DNA from: Cristatella mucedo
Taxonomy: Eukaryota > Bryozoa > Phylactolaemata > Cristatellidae
Assembly (NCBI GenBank): GCA_009760855.2
Contig: WPIO01000059.1
Span: 2,232,001-2,296,000, forward strand
Direction: 5' to 3'
DNA length: 64,000 nt
Within the stretch, counting starts at the first letter, position 1. Every line of letters starts with the position of its first letter. Under the pieces are notes generated by a model that was not told the origin of the DNA, ran no database searches, and saw nothing but the letters and a program-made list of their open reading frames with translations. Of this stretch, positions 22,727 through 32,593 are shown piece by piece. A program made the translations under genes and the position numbers.

Positions 22727-25328
22727 GCTCGCTCGCTCTCTCTCGATATGCTGGCCTACCGGTATGTGCAATCAGGTGCTTACAGCTGGTGCAAAACTCT
22801 GCTGCTTGGCTTTTCTGTCGTGAGCGGCGCAGTTGCCACATCACACCACTTCTCGCCATCGAGCACTGGCTACCAGTCAAGGAACGGATCGACTTCAAGG
22901 TTTCGTTGCTCACCTTTAGGTCCCTTCATTCTTTGGCTCCAGCCTATCTATCAGATCTCCTCCCCCACTTGGCTAAGCATCGTTCCCCCTGCTTTTCGGA
23001 ATCTAACTGTTTACCGATACCTGGTGCAAACCTCAAATCCTTTGAAGACCGTGCATTTAGTTTGTATGCTCCCAAAGCATGGAACTCACTCCCGACTTGC
23101 ATCACGACATTCACTGACTTGAAAACATTTAAAAAGAACTTAAACGCACCTATTAAGGACAGCATTTAGTGGGTCCCCGTGATTCGTCCTTGATGTGGTT
23201 ATGGGTGCTGACACTGTGCATGCAGCCACTAACTACTCTTGCATGCTGACCCTGTGCATGTCACCCCTAACCATGTTATTCATGTTGTTTATCAAGCATG
23301 ATACCACTCACCTTTCAATCGCGTTTTTCTTTGCAGCAAATGCAAAGGGCCTAGAAAGAGACTGGGTTCTCTGAGGGCGCTTTATCAAGTGTATTATTAT
23401 TATTATATGGCTGGTGCCTCTGACTTCGAGTGAGCATGATATTACTCACCATTCAATTGCATTTCCCTTTGCAGCGAATGTAAAGCGCCTAGAAAGAGAT
23501 TGAGTTCTCTGAGGGCGCTTTATCAATGCATAATAATAATTATTATTATTATGCAGCTCACTTTTTTGAAGCCTTTGGGTAAGCTCAAAGGAATCTTTAC
23601 GACTCCATACGACTACCAAAGACCATGCCTTAGGTAAATCTGTAACCAAACTAGATAATCGATTAAAAATGTTCTTTGTGTGTAAAGTGGGTTTTCCAAA
23701 TCCCTTTCCCTAAACTAAATGGAAAATAGCCGTTGTTCCACAACGATGTTGCCCCTTTGGTTAGGACAGTGATATTTTGAAATTGTCCGATTTTCCTTTT
23801 GGCATGCTTCGCATGTCAGCTCTGCATGTGCAAAGTGGTGTTTATAGAAGTGACAACACATTTGCCTTTAAGGAACGTTTTAGGTTATGTTATGTCAGAG
23901 TAAGAGAGTAAATAGCCTTAATTGATTGACATGGCAGCAAGAGGTTGCTTACACCAAGGAGGTGCATTTGGCGACGTGTGTGGAGAGAATTTGCAAGGAG
24001 AATTTACAAGAGCGAAAAGTTGGCTCAGTGGAAGCATCCAGAAAGAGTGGCTGCGAGTGGCCTACATATGCATACTTCGGCTTGCTATATTTTAGTAAAT
24101 TTATGCCTCTCGGGGAGCAAGACAAAGCCTGGGCATTTACTATCACACGCGAACACCGAGCTGGTTTGGTCCAGCGGTTAAAGTGCTCGCCCCGACCAAG
24201 ACCCCGACCGACGGCTTAGGTCGTGGGCTCGAACCCGGATGTATATTTGAAGCGCCTGAACAGAGATTAAGTTCTCTTAGGGCGCTATACAAATGAATTA
24301 AAAAAATTAACACTGCAATAGAACTCTTAGAAACATTCTTTATTATTATAATACATTTGTGAAAGTCATTTAGAGAACTTAATCTCTTTCTAGTCACTTT
24401 ATATATGCTGTTAAGGAAGCACGATCAAATGGTTAGTGGTAATATGCACAATGTCAACAAGCATAATGTGAGCAATTGCTGCTTGCTAGATGAAATTTCT
24501 TACACAATAGTAGGTAACGCGTGTAATATCATTTTCTAATTTATATATTTCCGGTCTATTTGCAGGCGGGTACGGGAAGAAAGAGTCTTGATTTCTTGAG
24601 AGTATATGAAAAAGTGCTTAGACAGAGATAAGCAGCTTACAGGACACCAAATACAAATTTATAATAATTATTATTATTATTATTATCACTGCTTGGCTAG
24701 GCGTCTGCTGAGCTGAATGGAGGGCTGCCTACGTTGCATGAATGGTAATTACAGTATTTTAATCGTAGTGAATGGCCATTGTAACGCAGTTGTAATCGTG
24801 TTTGAAAGACACAGTGTGGTTGGTTTGTTGATGAGCTAAGAAGAGCTATCATGATCTCTGAAATGGTCAGCTCCAACAACCGTCTCGATATCGTCACGTG
24901 GGTTTACCCATCGCCACCGAGCCTAATACTCGGCAGTTAAACCCATGACCCCTAGTTTAACCGATGACCTCAGCGGCTGAAGTCATATTATAATAATAAT
25001 AACGATAATAATTCACTTCATACAGCGCCCTCAGAGAACTCAATCTCTTTCTAGGCGCTTTACATTTGCTGACCAGCTCATCAATTGATTGTATTGCCGA
25101 ATAGAGTGCAACTTTTGCTTCTTTGTTGCTCCTCAACTTCAGCCGGGCAATCCTGAAGTGAAGCTCTATTCTTTCTGTCTGCTCCCACGGAGGTGCTCCA
25201 GCCTAGTCCTAGCGCCCTACTCTTTAATTGTCTCTGCTCCCACCGCAGGTGCTCTTGGACTGAAGGAGATAGAGATTAACTGCAGACGTCGCAGAAGCGT
25301 CAAACGCAAGGATGATGGTGGATACTAA
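18525..25328 (+). CDS. Small type I single-pass membrane protein, four exons, family not recognised
   Basis: Exons 18525-18660, 21393-21584, 22471-22512 and 25249-25328 all join in phase 1 and total 450 nt (149 aa). Donors are CAG|GTGAGG, TGG|GTAAGT and TAG|GTAGCC; acceptors are TCTAG, ATGCAG and CCGCAG. Residues 10-25 are a signal-peptide-like hydrophobic stretch. The ectodomain (about 34-109) contains TTVYMSNGAWLLEAKEDK and two cysteines. WFAAVVLALLLVLGALGL (111-128) is an ideal transmembrane helix built across the junction of exons 3 and 4. A basic cytosolic tail with RRRR and KRK ends in DGGY. The start has G at -3 and +4. Introns carry SINE2, SINE1, L2 and (CT)n. Exon 3 is only 42 nt; further small exons could be missing. 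Confidence 0.6.
19454..19599 (+). repeat. SINE2, near full length (intronic)
   Basis: The A-box-like TGGTCTAGCGGTTACGG, B-box GGTTCGAGCCC, GCATATGTGAAGCGCCTGAA and CAAATGAATTATATTATATT tail are all intact: one of the best SINE2 copies. Confidence 0.9.
20085..20250 (+). repeat. SINE1, diverged (intronic)
   Basis: GGTCGCGGGTTCGAATTCTG (B box), GCAAGCAGTGGTAGTAGCCG and GTTAAATCAGCTAGTAAATT align to SINE1; the head is poor. Confidence 0.75.
20375..21014 (+). repeat. L2-like LINE 3' part (intronic)
   Basis: Broken coding sequence with [19 protein letters not shown] and LTPAYLSNLLLHQANYRT, then the 3' UTR, CTAGAAAGAGATTAAGTTCT hairpin region and ATT tail. Confidence 0.88.
21786..21955 (+). repeat. 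SINE2 (intronic)
   Basis: GGTTTGGCCCAGGAGTTAAG head with an insertion, GGGCTCGAGCCCCGTGGCAT B-box region, and TTAAGTTCTCTTAGAGTGCT tail. Confidence 0.85.
22645..22746. repeat. (CT)n microsatellite (intronic)
   Basis: A nearly pure CT tract with a few TCGC interruptions at the 3' end, abutting an L2-like fragment. Confidence 0.97.
22747..23406 (+). repeat. L2-like LINE 3' part (intronic)
   Basis: Begins at the end of (CT)n within the RT C-terminal region ([10 protein letters not shown]-type block shifted in frame; [37 protein letters not shown]) and ends in the conserved tail and ATT repeats. Confidence 0.88.
23421..23552 (+). repeat. L2-like LINE 3' tail (intronic)
   Basis: A second tail directly follows the previous copy: CCATTCAATTGCATTTCCCT, GTAAAGCGCCTAGAAAGAG, TTGAGTTCTCTGAGGGCGCT, then AATAATTATT repeats. 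Confidence 0.85.
24158..24307 (+). repeat. SINE2, near full length (intronic)
   Basis: GAGCTGGTTTGGTCCAGCGG (A-box region), GGGCTCGAACCCGGATG (B box) and AGCGCCTGAACAGAGATTAA tail. Confidence 0.9.
24336..24470 (-). repeat. L2-like LINE 3' tail (intronic)
   Basis: TTATTATAATACATTTGTG, AGAGAACTTAATCTCTTTCT and a diverged 3' UTR in reverse complement. Confidence 0.75.
24988..25075 (-). repeat. L2-like LINE 3' tail (intronic)
   Basis: AATAATAATAACGATAATAA, GCGCCCTCAGAGAACTCAAT and TCTTTCTAGGCGCTTTACAT: a short, well-preserved tail about 170 bp upstream of the last exon of the 18525 gene. Confidence 0.85.
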
Positions 25329-26149
25329 GAGAAGCAGCTGTCAGTGGCAGACCGGATTCGCAGAACCACATTACATCGCCACGTGGATGAAAGCCACCTC
25401 GGCTCGATCGCCTTTACTGTACTCGGAGTTTTTGTAACTTGGTAACGCTAACAGTCCGAAAAATCCGTTGCCAGAGATGCTGCTGTGGGCTTCGTGTGAG
25501 AATTTCGCTCGCGCGTGCGTGCATTGTTTGAAATATGCTTTCTAGATTTCGGTCGCTGCTAGCTTCCAGCATATGCAATGTGAGTCTTCCTTTATAAGCG
25601 CATCGGGCCGTTCGGCGATGCCGAGCCAAGGCCGAACCTGATCGACGCTGGCGCCGGCGCTGCCTTCGCAGCATCGATTCGTCGCCCCTCGAGCACCTGT
25701 CGGCTCTGTCAGGTGTTCGGTTTGCAGTTCTTGACTGTGCTTGACTGTGTGTCTGCGGCATTGCAGACCCCCCCCCAAACATTTACTTTCCTTTACTGCT
25801 TATTACTCGCATTTACTGTAGCAGCCAGTGTTACATCTACGTGCCAGGGCTACTTTGTATGCTAGCGCCATTGCAGCTTTTGATGCGCACTCGGCTTTTT
25901 TCACGGACTTTTGTCTATTTGGCTTCTTTAGAGGAATAAGCGATTCTGAGGTGCAGCCAGCACTCGTATTTGCTCCTTTGCATCAAGCGTGGCTGTCCGA
26001 TTCTTTGCTACAAACGCGCATGCTTCGGCATCGGAACGGGAGTTCTTCCCTCGAACACAGATCGATCTTTGTCCTCGCAGACATACGACAGATGCCGGTG
26101 AGGCAAGTGCTTCGAAACTCGGTTAACTCGGTGTCCTACTAGAAACCAC
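25329..26149. other. Intergenic DNA / 3' UTR
   Basis: No canonical poly(A) signal close to the stop and no recognised gene. Frames at 25414-25782 (-) and 25828-26142 (+) are open but have no domain I recognise. Confidence 0.35.
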
Positions 26150-26322
26150 AGTCATTATCCAGGTAGAAGGCACAGCGATGCAGGTCGAAGGCGCAATGAC
26201 ACAAGTAGAAGGCACAGTGGTACAGGCAGAAAGCGAAACGATACAGGTAGTAGGCCAGATGGTACGGGTAGAAATCACAATGGTACAGGTATAAGGCGAA
26301 ATGATGCAGGTGTGGCGACGAT
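26150..26322. repeat. 21-bp minisatellite, about 8 degenerate copies
   Basis: Unit of the type TACAGGTAGAAGGCACAATGG. The minus strand is open with a seven-residue period (HCAFYLC, RFAFCLY, HCDFYPY). Confidence 0.85.
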
Positions 26323-27120
26323 AGCACAGAACGGAGCCATACCTGTAAGATGCCCACAGTTAAATAGCAAGTACTTGTCCTTAAAGCACATCCGGTATTC
26401 CACGGCCACTGAGGGGCGTGTCACGCGTGCTCAGACGTAGCATGCAACCCCTCATCCATCGCTCTAGATCGCTTTGAATACGATCTCGACGTAATCGTGC
26501 TAAAGACTCCGCGAGACGCCATCTTTTTAAAGGCCCGTGAAGCTGTAATACTAATAAGACTTTGTATCGAGCGATATGAGAAGTAAATCTCTCTTTCTGG
26601 GCACTTGAGCTATAGCCTTGGAAAGCTGGCGTATTAATTGGATAGTGATTAACGTTCGCGGTGTGAAGCGCGGATAAGCGTACCAAGGACGTTGCACACG
26701 GACGGAGTGGATGCTGTGAAAAATAAACGAGTTTAGCCTCTTTTTAATGCAAACAAGTCTGGGATGTCAATGTAAGCAAGTCAATGTCAACAACTCGCGG
26801 CGTCGGTCGCGAGCAATTTCCTCCGCTTTGGGAGCTTCCTGCTAAAGAATAAAAGTAAGGACAAGTTACTTTTTCAATCGGAGTCTCAGGTCGTAGTTGG
26901 TCTATCATTAGACGCGACACCTTCGGCGTAAACTCCATGCTGATCCATTACTGTTGGCATGATTCGACCAGATCTAGGTGCAGCACCGGTGCAGCAGAGC
27001 GCTCACGTTACAGCAGTCGTGACACAGCAGGACGCATTAAGTTGCTAGCACCCGGCGGCCGTCCTGAGGCAACGCAAGGCCGGTCTCCTCCGTAAATGGC
27101 CGCCTCAAACTGCAAATGAA
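26323..27120. other. Intergenic DNA
   Basis: No gene or family recognised on either strand. Confidence 0.35.
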
Positions 27121-27270
27121 ATTAATGGCTCCGTCCTTGCCAAAGGGGGCAGAGGCGACGGCAGGATTGGCGCGATTGGGTGGCACGGAGGTCTGGGGGC
27201 GGAGCCCGGTAGCCCCCCCCCCCTGAGAAGGGGGGTCTGGGGCCTCCCCCGGCGCCTACGGGTGTCTGCC
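27121..27270. other. G/C-tract cluster with GGGGGTCTGGGG-type repeats
   Basis: Several runs of five or more G or C lie close together (GGTCTGGGGGCGGAGCCC, a C13 run, GGGGGGTCTGGGG). They allow hairpin pairing and G-quadruplex formation. No gene is assigned. Confidence 0.4.
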
Positions 27271-27439
27271 AGAATGGCCAAGCACTATGCGGCCGCGCGG
27301 CGGACACTGCAAAGACCTTGGTGTTTTCCATCCGAGCAGTTCTTGCTCGCCCTAAATTTAAGCCTGACTGGCGCTAGGCTGCAATTGCATAGCTGCTAGG
27401 ACCACTAGTCACGTACTCAAACGTTCGAAATTCTACAAT

Positions 27440-27614
27440 AAATTAAATTCCAGCTGCTTAAACAGCCTCTTTTTGTATAGCGACAGAAGAGGCTTGACGG
27501 CTATCACCACCGCTTGCAGTGGCGATAAAGGATCGCCCACCACAGGAATCGAACCCACGACCTCGGGGCCGAGGTCATGAAAGCAACCACCTTACCTAGT
27601 GTTCCATCACGGCT
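27440..27614 (-). repeat. SINE1, near full length
   Basis: CAGCTGCTTAAACAGCCTCT, GGAATCGAACCCACGACCTC and TTACCTAGTGTTCCATCACG. Confidence 0.9.
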
Positions 27615-27954
27615 ACAATGGCTCGCGGATGGAATTTATATAAAATGGCTGCGAGTGGAAGTGCGGAAGACAAACTGCAACGTGAGCCTTCTGCGAGCCA
27701 CCCGAAGATAAGCGTCCCCAGAGCGCCGCGATGGCGTGGAACGTGGCGACCCGCTTTTTCACTCGTTAGTGCCCGAGTGAGCTACAGCGGTGTCCCGTCC
27801 GTGGTGTCAATTCATTCGTGCCCGTGCGTAGCGAACACTCAAGCGCATTGCAATGTAACAATAGAATTTCCCGTAATTTTTCATGCTCATCAACTAGTTA
27901 CAGTTACAACAGTAATAATAATAATAAGTCCTAAATATAACGCCTTGTAAATAA
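27615..27954. other. Intergenic DNA
   Basis: A 110-aa open frame (27618-27950, +) has no recognisable domain. No other feature seen. Confidence 0.3.
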
Positions 27955-28013
27955 TTCAATGTAATTCATTTGTACAGCGCTCTAAGAAAATTTATAATCT
28001 CTCCAGGTGCTTC
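27955..28013 (-). repeat. SINE2/L2 tail fragment
   Basis: ATGTAATTCATTTGTACAGC, then a diverged AGAAAATTTATAATCTC and CAGGTGCTTCG: only the shared 3' tail. Confidence 0.6.
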
Positions 28014-28077
28014 GCTTACTACATCTACTCTATTCCGGTGCTTCACACAACACGCTGCACGAGAAGCAATAATCAGT

Positions 28078-28108
28078 AATATATATATATATATATATAT
28101 ATATATCA

Positions 28109-28171
<63 letters not shown>

Positions 28172-28172
28172 T
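28078..28172. repeat. (AT)n microsatellite
   Basis: Two (AT)n runs separated by CATTC; the interruption recurs after the second run. Confidence 0.97.
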
Positions 28173-28204
28173 TCTTCTGTGAATGTTACAACCAGACGTT
28201 TGGT

Positions 28205-28295
28205 AATGCTTTATATGCAGCATCTGAAAAGTGCCTAGAAAGAGATTCGGTTCTCTGAGCGCTATACAAATTTATTATTATTATTACTATTAATT
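28205..28295 (+). repeat. L2/SINE2-type 3' tail
   Basis: AGTGCCTAGAAAGAGATTCG, GTTCTCTGAGCGCTATACAA and ATT repeats. Confidence 0.75.
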
Positions 28296-28301
28296 CATTG
28301 C

Positions 28302-28483
28302 AAATAAATAAATACTAGCTGATTTAACAGCCTCTTTTTGAATAGCAACAGAAGAGCCTTCACGGCTATCACCACCGCTTGCAGTGGCGATAAAGGATCG
28401 CCCACTGCAGGATTCGAACCCACGACCTCGGGGCCGAGGTCGTGAAAAGCAACCGCCTTACCTAGTGAGCCATTACGGCTCAC
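28302..28483 (-). repeat. SINE1, near full length
   Basis: AAATAAATAAATACTAGCTG, GGATTCGAACCCACGACCTC and TTACCTAGTGAGCCATTACG: well preserved. Confidence 0.92.
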
Positions 28484-28485
28484 CT

Positions 28486-28595
28486 AAGCCCCATAAGTGA
28501 ACTTGATCTCTATCGAGGCGCTTCAGATATGCCACAGGCTCCACCTCAATACCGTGGTCGTCAAAGATGAGCACCTTAACCTCTAGGCCAAACAA
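28486..28595 (-). repeat. SINE2, diverged
   Basis: CCCCATAAGTGAACTTGATC, CTATCGAGGCGCTTCAGATA and ACCTCTAGGCCAAACAACG. Confidence 0.75.
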
Positions 28596-28689
28596 CGACA
28601 CGTACGGCTTTCTGCTTGGGCGAGCACAGTAAAAGCGCACAATGACCTCACGCGGCGTCTTTGGTAGCGCTCACCCAATCGCGCGCAGG

Positions 28690-28768
28690 CAAACATATAG
28701 CAATAATAATAACAACACTAACAAACTTGATATAGTGCCCTCAGAGAACTCGATCTCTTTATATGCAT
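28690..28768 (-). repeat. L2-like LINE 3' tail
   Basis: AATAATAATAACAACACTAA and TAGTGCCCTCAGAGAACTCG: a short reverse-complement tail. Confidence 0.75.
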
Positions 28769-28782
28769 ATTCCATTACCTGG

Positions 28783-28965
28783 TGAGCCATGATGTCACAC
28801 CAGGTAAGGCGGTTGCTTTCACGACCTCGGTCCCGAGGTCGTGGGTTCGATTCCTGCGGTGGGCGATTCTTTATCATCACTGCAAGTGGTGGTGATAGGC
28901 CTAAAAAAAGTCTCTTCTGTCGCTATACAAAAAGAGGCTGTTTAATCAGCAAGGATTTTTTATAT
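28783..28965 (+). repeat. SINE1, near full length
   Basis: GAGCCATGATGTCACACCAG, GTCGTGGGTTCGATTCCTGC (B box) and AAAAGAGGCTGTTTAATCAG. Confidence 0.92.
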
Positions 28966-29091
28966 TTGCTGCAAAAGAAAGCATCCCGACAGGGGAAGAC
29001 ATGTCTAATATGGCGGCGCTATGCAAAGGTGTGTCGCTATTGTCCCCGGGTCACAGCGTGGCTCACAGTTTACTATCATGTAATTTAGTGA

Positions 29092-29290
29092 TTTAGCTCC
29101 GTCTGAAACTCCGCGCGAAGCCACATAGGCTATGTGCGTGTTACGCTGGAGAATTTTGTCTAGCGTGCTCACAGCCTTAGAGGCTTTCGGTACGCATTCG
29201 GCAGCCAACAGACTTCATTTCATGCAAGTGAGGAGCGTAGCTAAGTCCGGAGGGCAGTTGGGGTAGTGAGTAGCACGAAAGTAGCAGCTC
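29092..29290 (-). repeat. LINE-B 3' end, diverged
   Basis: CTCCGTCTGAAACTCCGCGC, GGCTTTCGGTACGCATTCGG and AGCCAACAGACTTCATTTCA. A roughly 24-bp GCAGTC..AGCAGGATG repeat follows at about 29310-29375. Confidence 0.75.
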
Positions 29291-29548
29291 AGGACGGCTA
29301 GAAAGGATATGCCGCAGTCGATAGCAGGATGTGCCGCAGTCAGGAGCAGGATGCGCCACAATCAGTAGCAGGATGCTTAACGGCACGATTCACTAGGACA
29401 CTAGGAGCTGTGTAAGGAACGCTTGTAGCTGTGCTCGCCTTCATTTTGAATGACTACGAATCGGGAGCGAATCACGCAATGTCAATCGGCAGAGATTTTA
29501 AATGACTTGAAGTTGAGTTTGTAGCTTTGGGAGCGAAGGAGGTGGCGG

Positions 29549-29602
29549 TGCGTCCTACAAGTGCGCCCTACAAGTGCGTCCTACGAGTGCGTCCTACAAG
29601 GG
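29549..29602. repeat. 13-bp minisatellite, 4 copies
   Basis: GTGCGTCCTACAA repeated head to tail with single-base variants. Confidence 0.85.
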
Positions 29603-29689
29603 ATTTAAAGTTAGTGCCAGGGGCAGCAAGTAATCGACAGACCGGCTCCAAGAGAGCGGGTCGTGAAAATGGGTGGAGACGTCAGATGA

Positions 29690-30330
29690 AAATAACTCTG
29701 ATTGGTGAGAAAGCCGTAGGATGGGAACGGTGGTTGAGACCTAAAGGTGAGTGGCAGCATGTTACATTGGATACCCTGCTCGATGGTGATCGGCGAGCAC
29801 TGGTACAAACTGGTGAGCATTGGTGCGATCTGGTGAGCACTGGTGCATCTAGTGAGCACTGGTGGGATGTGGCAGTCGTGACAGTTTACGGCCGATGATT
29901 GCTGAGTGGGCGCCTACGGCGGGCGAGCGTGTTACTGCAAGTGCTGGAACGTCTACAAGTAGTGCTCCGCAAAGGTTTAGTCGAGGTGTCACGAGGCGTG
30001 GACCAGCATGGCTGAAGCGTCGTTATCCAAGCAAGCCCGAATTTTTTCGCTTTGTCATTTTGGAAAAGGACACCCAGATTATCGAGTGGAAGCCGTCAGA
30101 AATAGGCCGGCAGATCCGATTGGGAGAGTTGGCTTGTGCAGTTTCTACATAGCACTCGGTTTGGCTATAATTATTCAGATGGTTTAGTTGTCATTCAGTT
30201 TAAGAAAGTATGCTGCCATCCAAGTGGGAAAATCAGCAATGCATGCTGCTAAGGAGTAGGAGCTGAGAGAGTTTGAAAGATGCTCGATGGTAGATAAGGA
30301 TCAAAGCAAAAGTGGACATGCGTTTCATAC
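29690..30330 (-). repeat. L2-like LINE, highly diverged internal fragment
   Basis: Order and short matches follow the minus-strand LINE at 11900-12500: ACGAGGCGTGGACCAGCATG, GGACACCCAGATTATCGAG, TTGTCATTCAGTTTAAGAAA, GCTGCCATCCAAGTGGG and GATCAAAGCAAAAG. Frames are destroyed. Confidence 0.6.
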
Positions 30331-30358
30331 TAACAGCAATTAAAAAAAGAGAAACTGT

Positions 30359-30521
30359 AAGCTGATTTAACGGCCCCATTTACGTACGTAGCGGCCGAAG
30401 AGCCTTCACGGCTATCGTCGCCATTCGCAGCGGTCAATAAGGGGTTGCATGCTACAGAACTTGAACCAATGACCTCTGGATCGTGAAGAGCGAGCATGTT
30501 TGCCCCTGGGCTAAGACACGG
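30359..30521 (-). repeat. SINE1-related, diverged subfamily
   Basis: GCTGATTTAACGGCCCCATT, GAAGAGCCTTCACGGCTATC, and a head ending TTTGCCCCTGGGCTAAGACA. It shares head features with 57311-57481. Confidence 0.65.
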
Positions 30522-30705
30522 GCAAAAGAATTTTGCCTCCCCCGTGTCAGAGAGGAAGCCAGAGAGCGAGTCTCTGATCTGCGGGTCTAGCTCAATCTAT
30601 TGAGCTAACGTCGTAGCTGAGAGCCCCCTGAGAGAGAGGAGAAGAACCTACAAGAAGATGCTCTTTCTAGGCACTTCTTGTAGGTTCGAAATGAATTCAT
30701 ACCCA

Positions 30706-30885
30706 CAGTGATGGCACACTCGGTAAGACGGTTGCTTTCCCGACCTCGGTCCCGAGGTCGTGGGTTCGATTCTTGTGGTGGGTGATCCTTTATCGCCACT
30801 GCAAGCGGTGGTGATAGCCTTAAAGGCTCTTCTGTCGCTATACAAAAAGAGGCTGTTTAATAAGCTAGGATTTATTTATTTATTA
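30706..30885 (+). repeat. SINE1, near full length
   Basis: CACAGTGATGGCACACTCGG, GTCGTGGGTTCGATTCTTGT and AGGCTGTTTAATAAGCTAGG plus an ATTT tail. Confidence 0.92.
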
Positions 30886-31850
<965 letters not shown>

Positions 31851-32593
31851 GAAAGGAGACATTGAAAGGCGACATTCAAAGACATAGAGCAAGAGACTGG
31901 GTGCGGCCTACGCTACGCGGCCGATTTGCAGATGCTTGGTGCATATCGGTCTGAAAGAAGTTTCAAACACGCCCCCGTGCACGCCTCCATGCCAGCGTCG
32001 CATTCAAGCTACTAAACCCCTACTGAAACGCCGGCAGCCCTTGCTTGCACGTGCCCTTGCCCTTGCACAAGCGCTGGGCGCACGTACCTAACTTGCGAGC
32101 GCTGTCTCCTATTTCCTGCCTTCGGAGCGAGCCGCGATCAAGCATTGGCTGATGAATAATGTATAGATGGCCAATTGAAAGCTCGCTTTCGCCGCATTGT
32201 TCCTTATTTATGACCTTCGTGGATGCACTTCGCAGCAGCGACCGCGCTTCCATTGAATAGTATCCGAGCATCCGACCTATAATCGATGTGCCAAAACGAA
32301 CCAACCTGGCGCCAAAGCGGGAAGCCGCATAAGCAGATAGCGAAGAGAGCAACTCTCGCGGTCGGCGCCGGTGGCTCGTTGAGAGTGCCTTGTCATGTGG
32401 AATCGAGATGCCCACCGTGACAGGCGGTCGCCACCTTGATAAGCGGCCGACTGACCGTGCTGCCAGCCAAAGGCAAGCTTCTCTGCACTGGATGCGTTCT
32501 CGTGGAATGTTCCATGTCGAGCGTCGATCTTGGCCGATCTAGCTTTCGTTGAGGGGAAAAACCTAGCGACCGCTTCCGGATCCCTCCATCTTC
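31851..32593. other. 5' flank of the 32594 gene
   Basis: No TATA box seen. A 131-aa minus frame at 32020-32415 shows no recognisable domain. Confidence 0.35.

Noticed and set aside
25414-25782. 122-aa minus frame near the membrane-protein gene
   Set aside because: No domain, Arg/Ser-rich GC composition, and another minus frame overlaps it. Not supported as a gene.
25828-26142. 104-aa plus frame
   Set aside because: No recognisable domain or splice context; consistent with chance.
30706-30790. tRNA genes
   Set aside because: A- and B-box sequences belong to SINE1 and SINE2 heads. The cloverleaf is not complete and a common body and tail follow in every copy.
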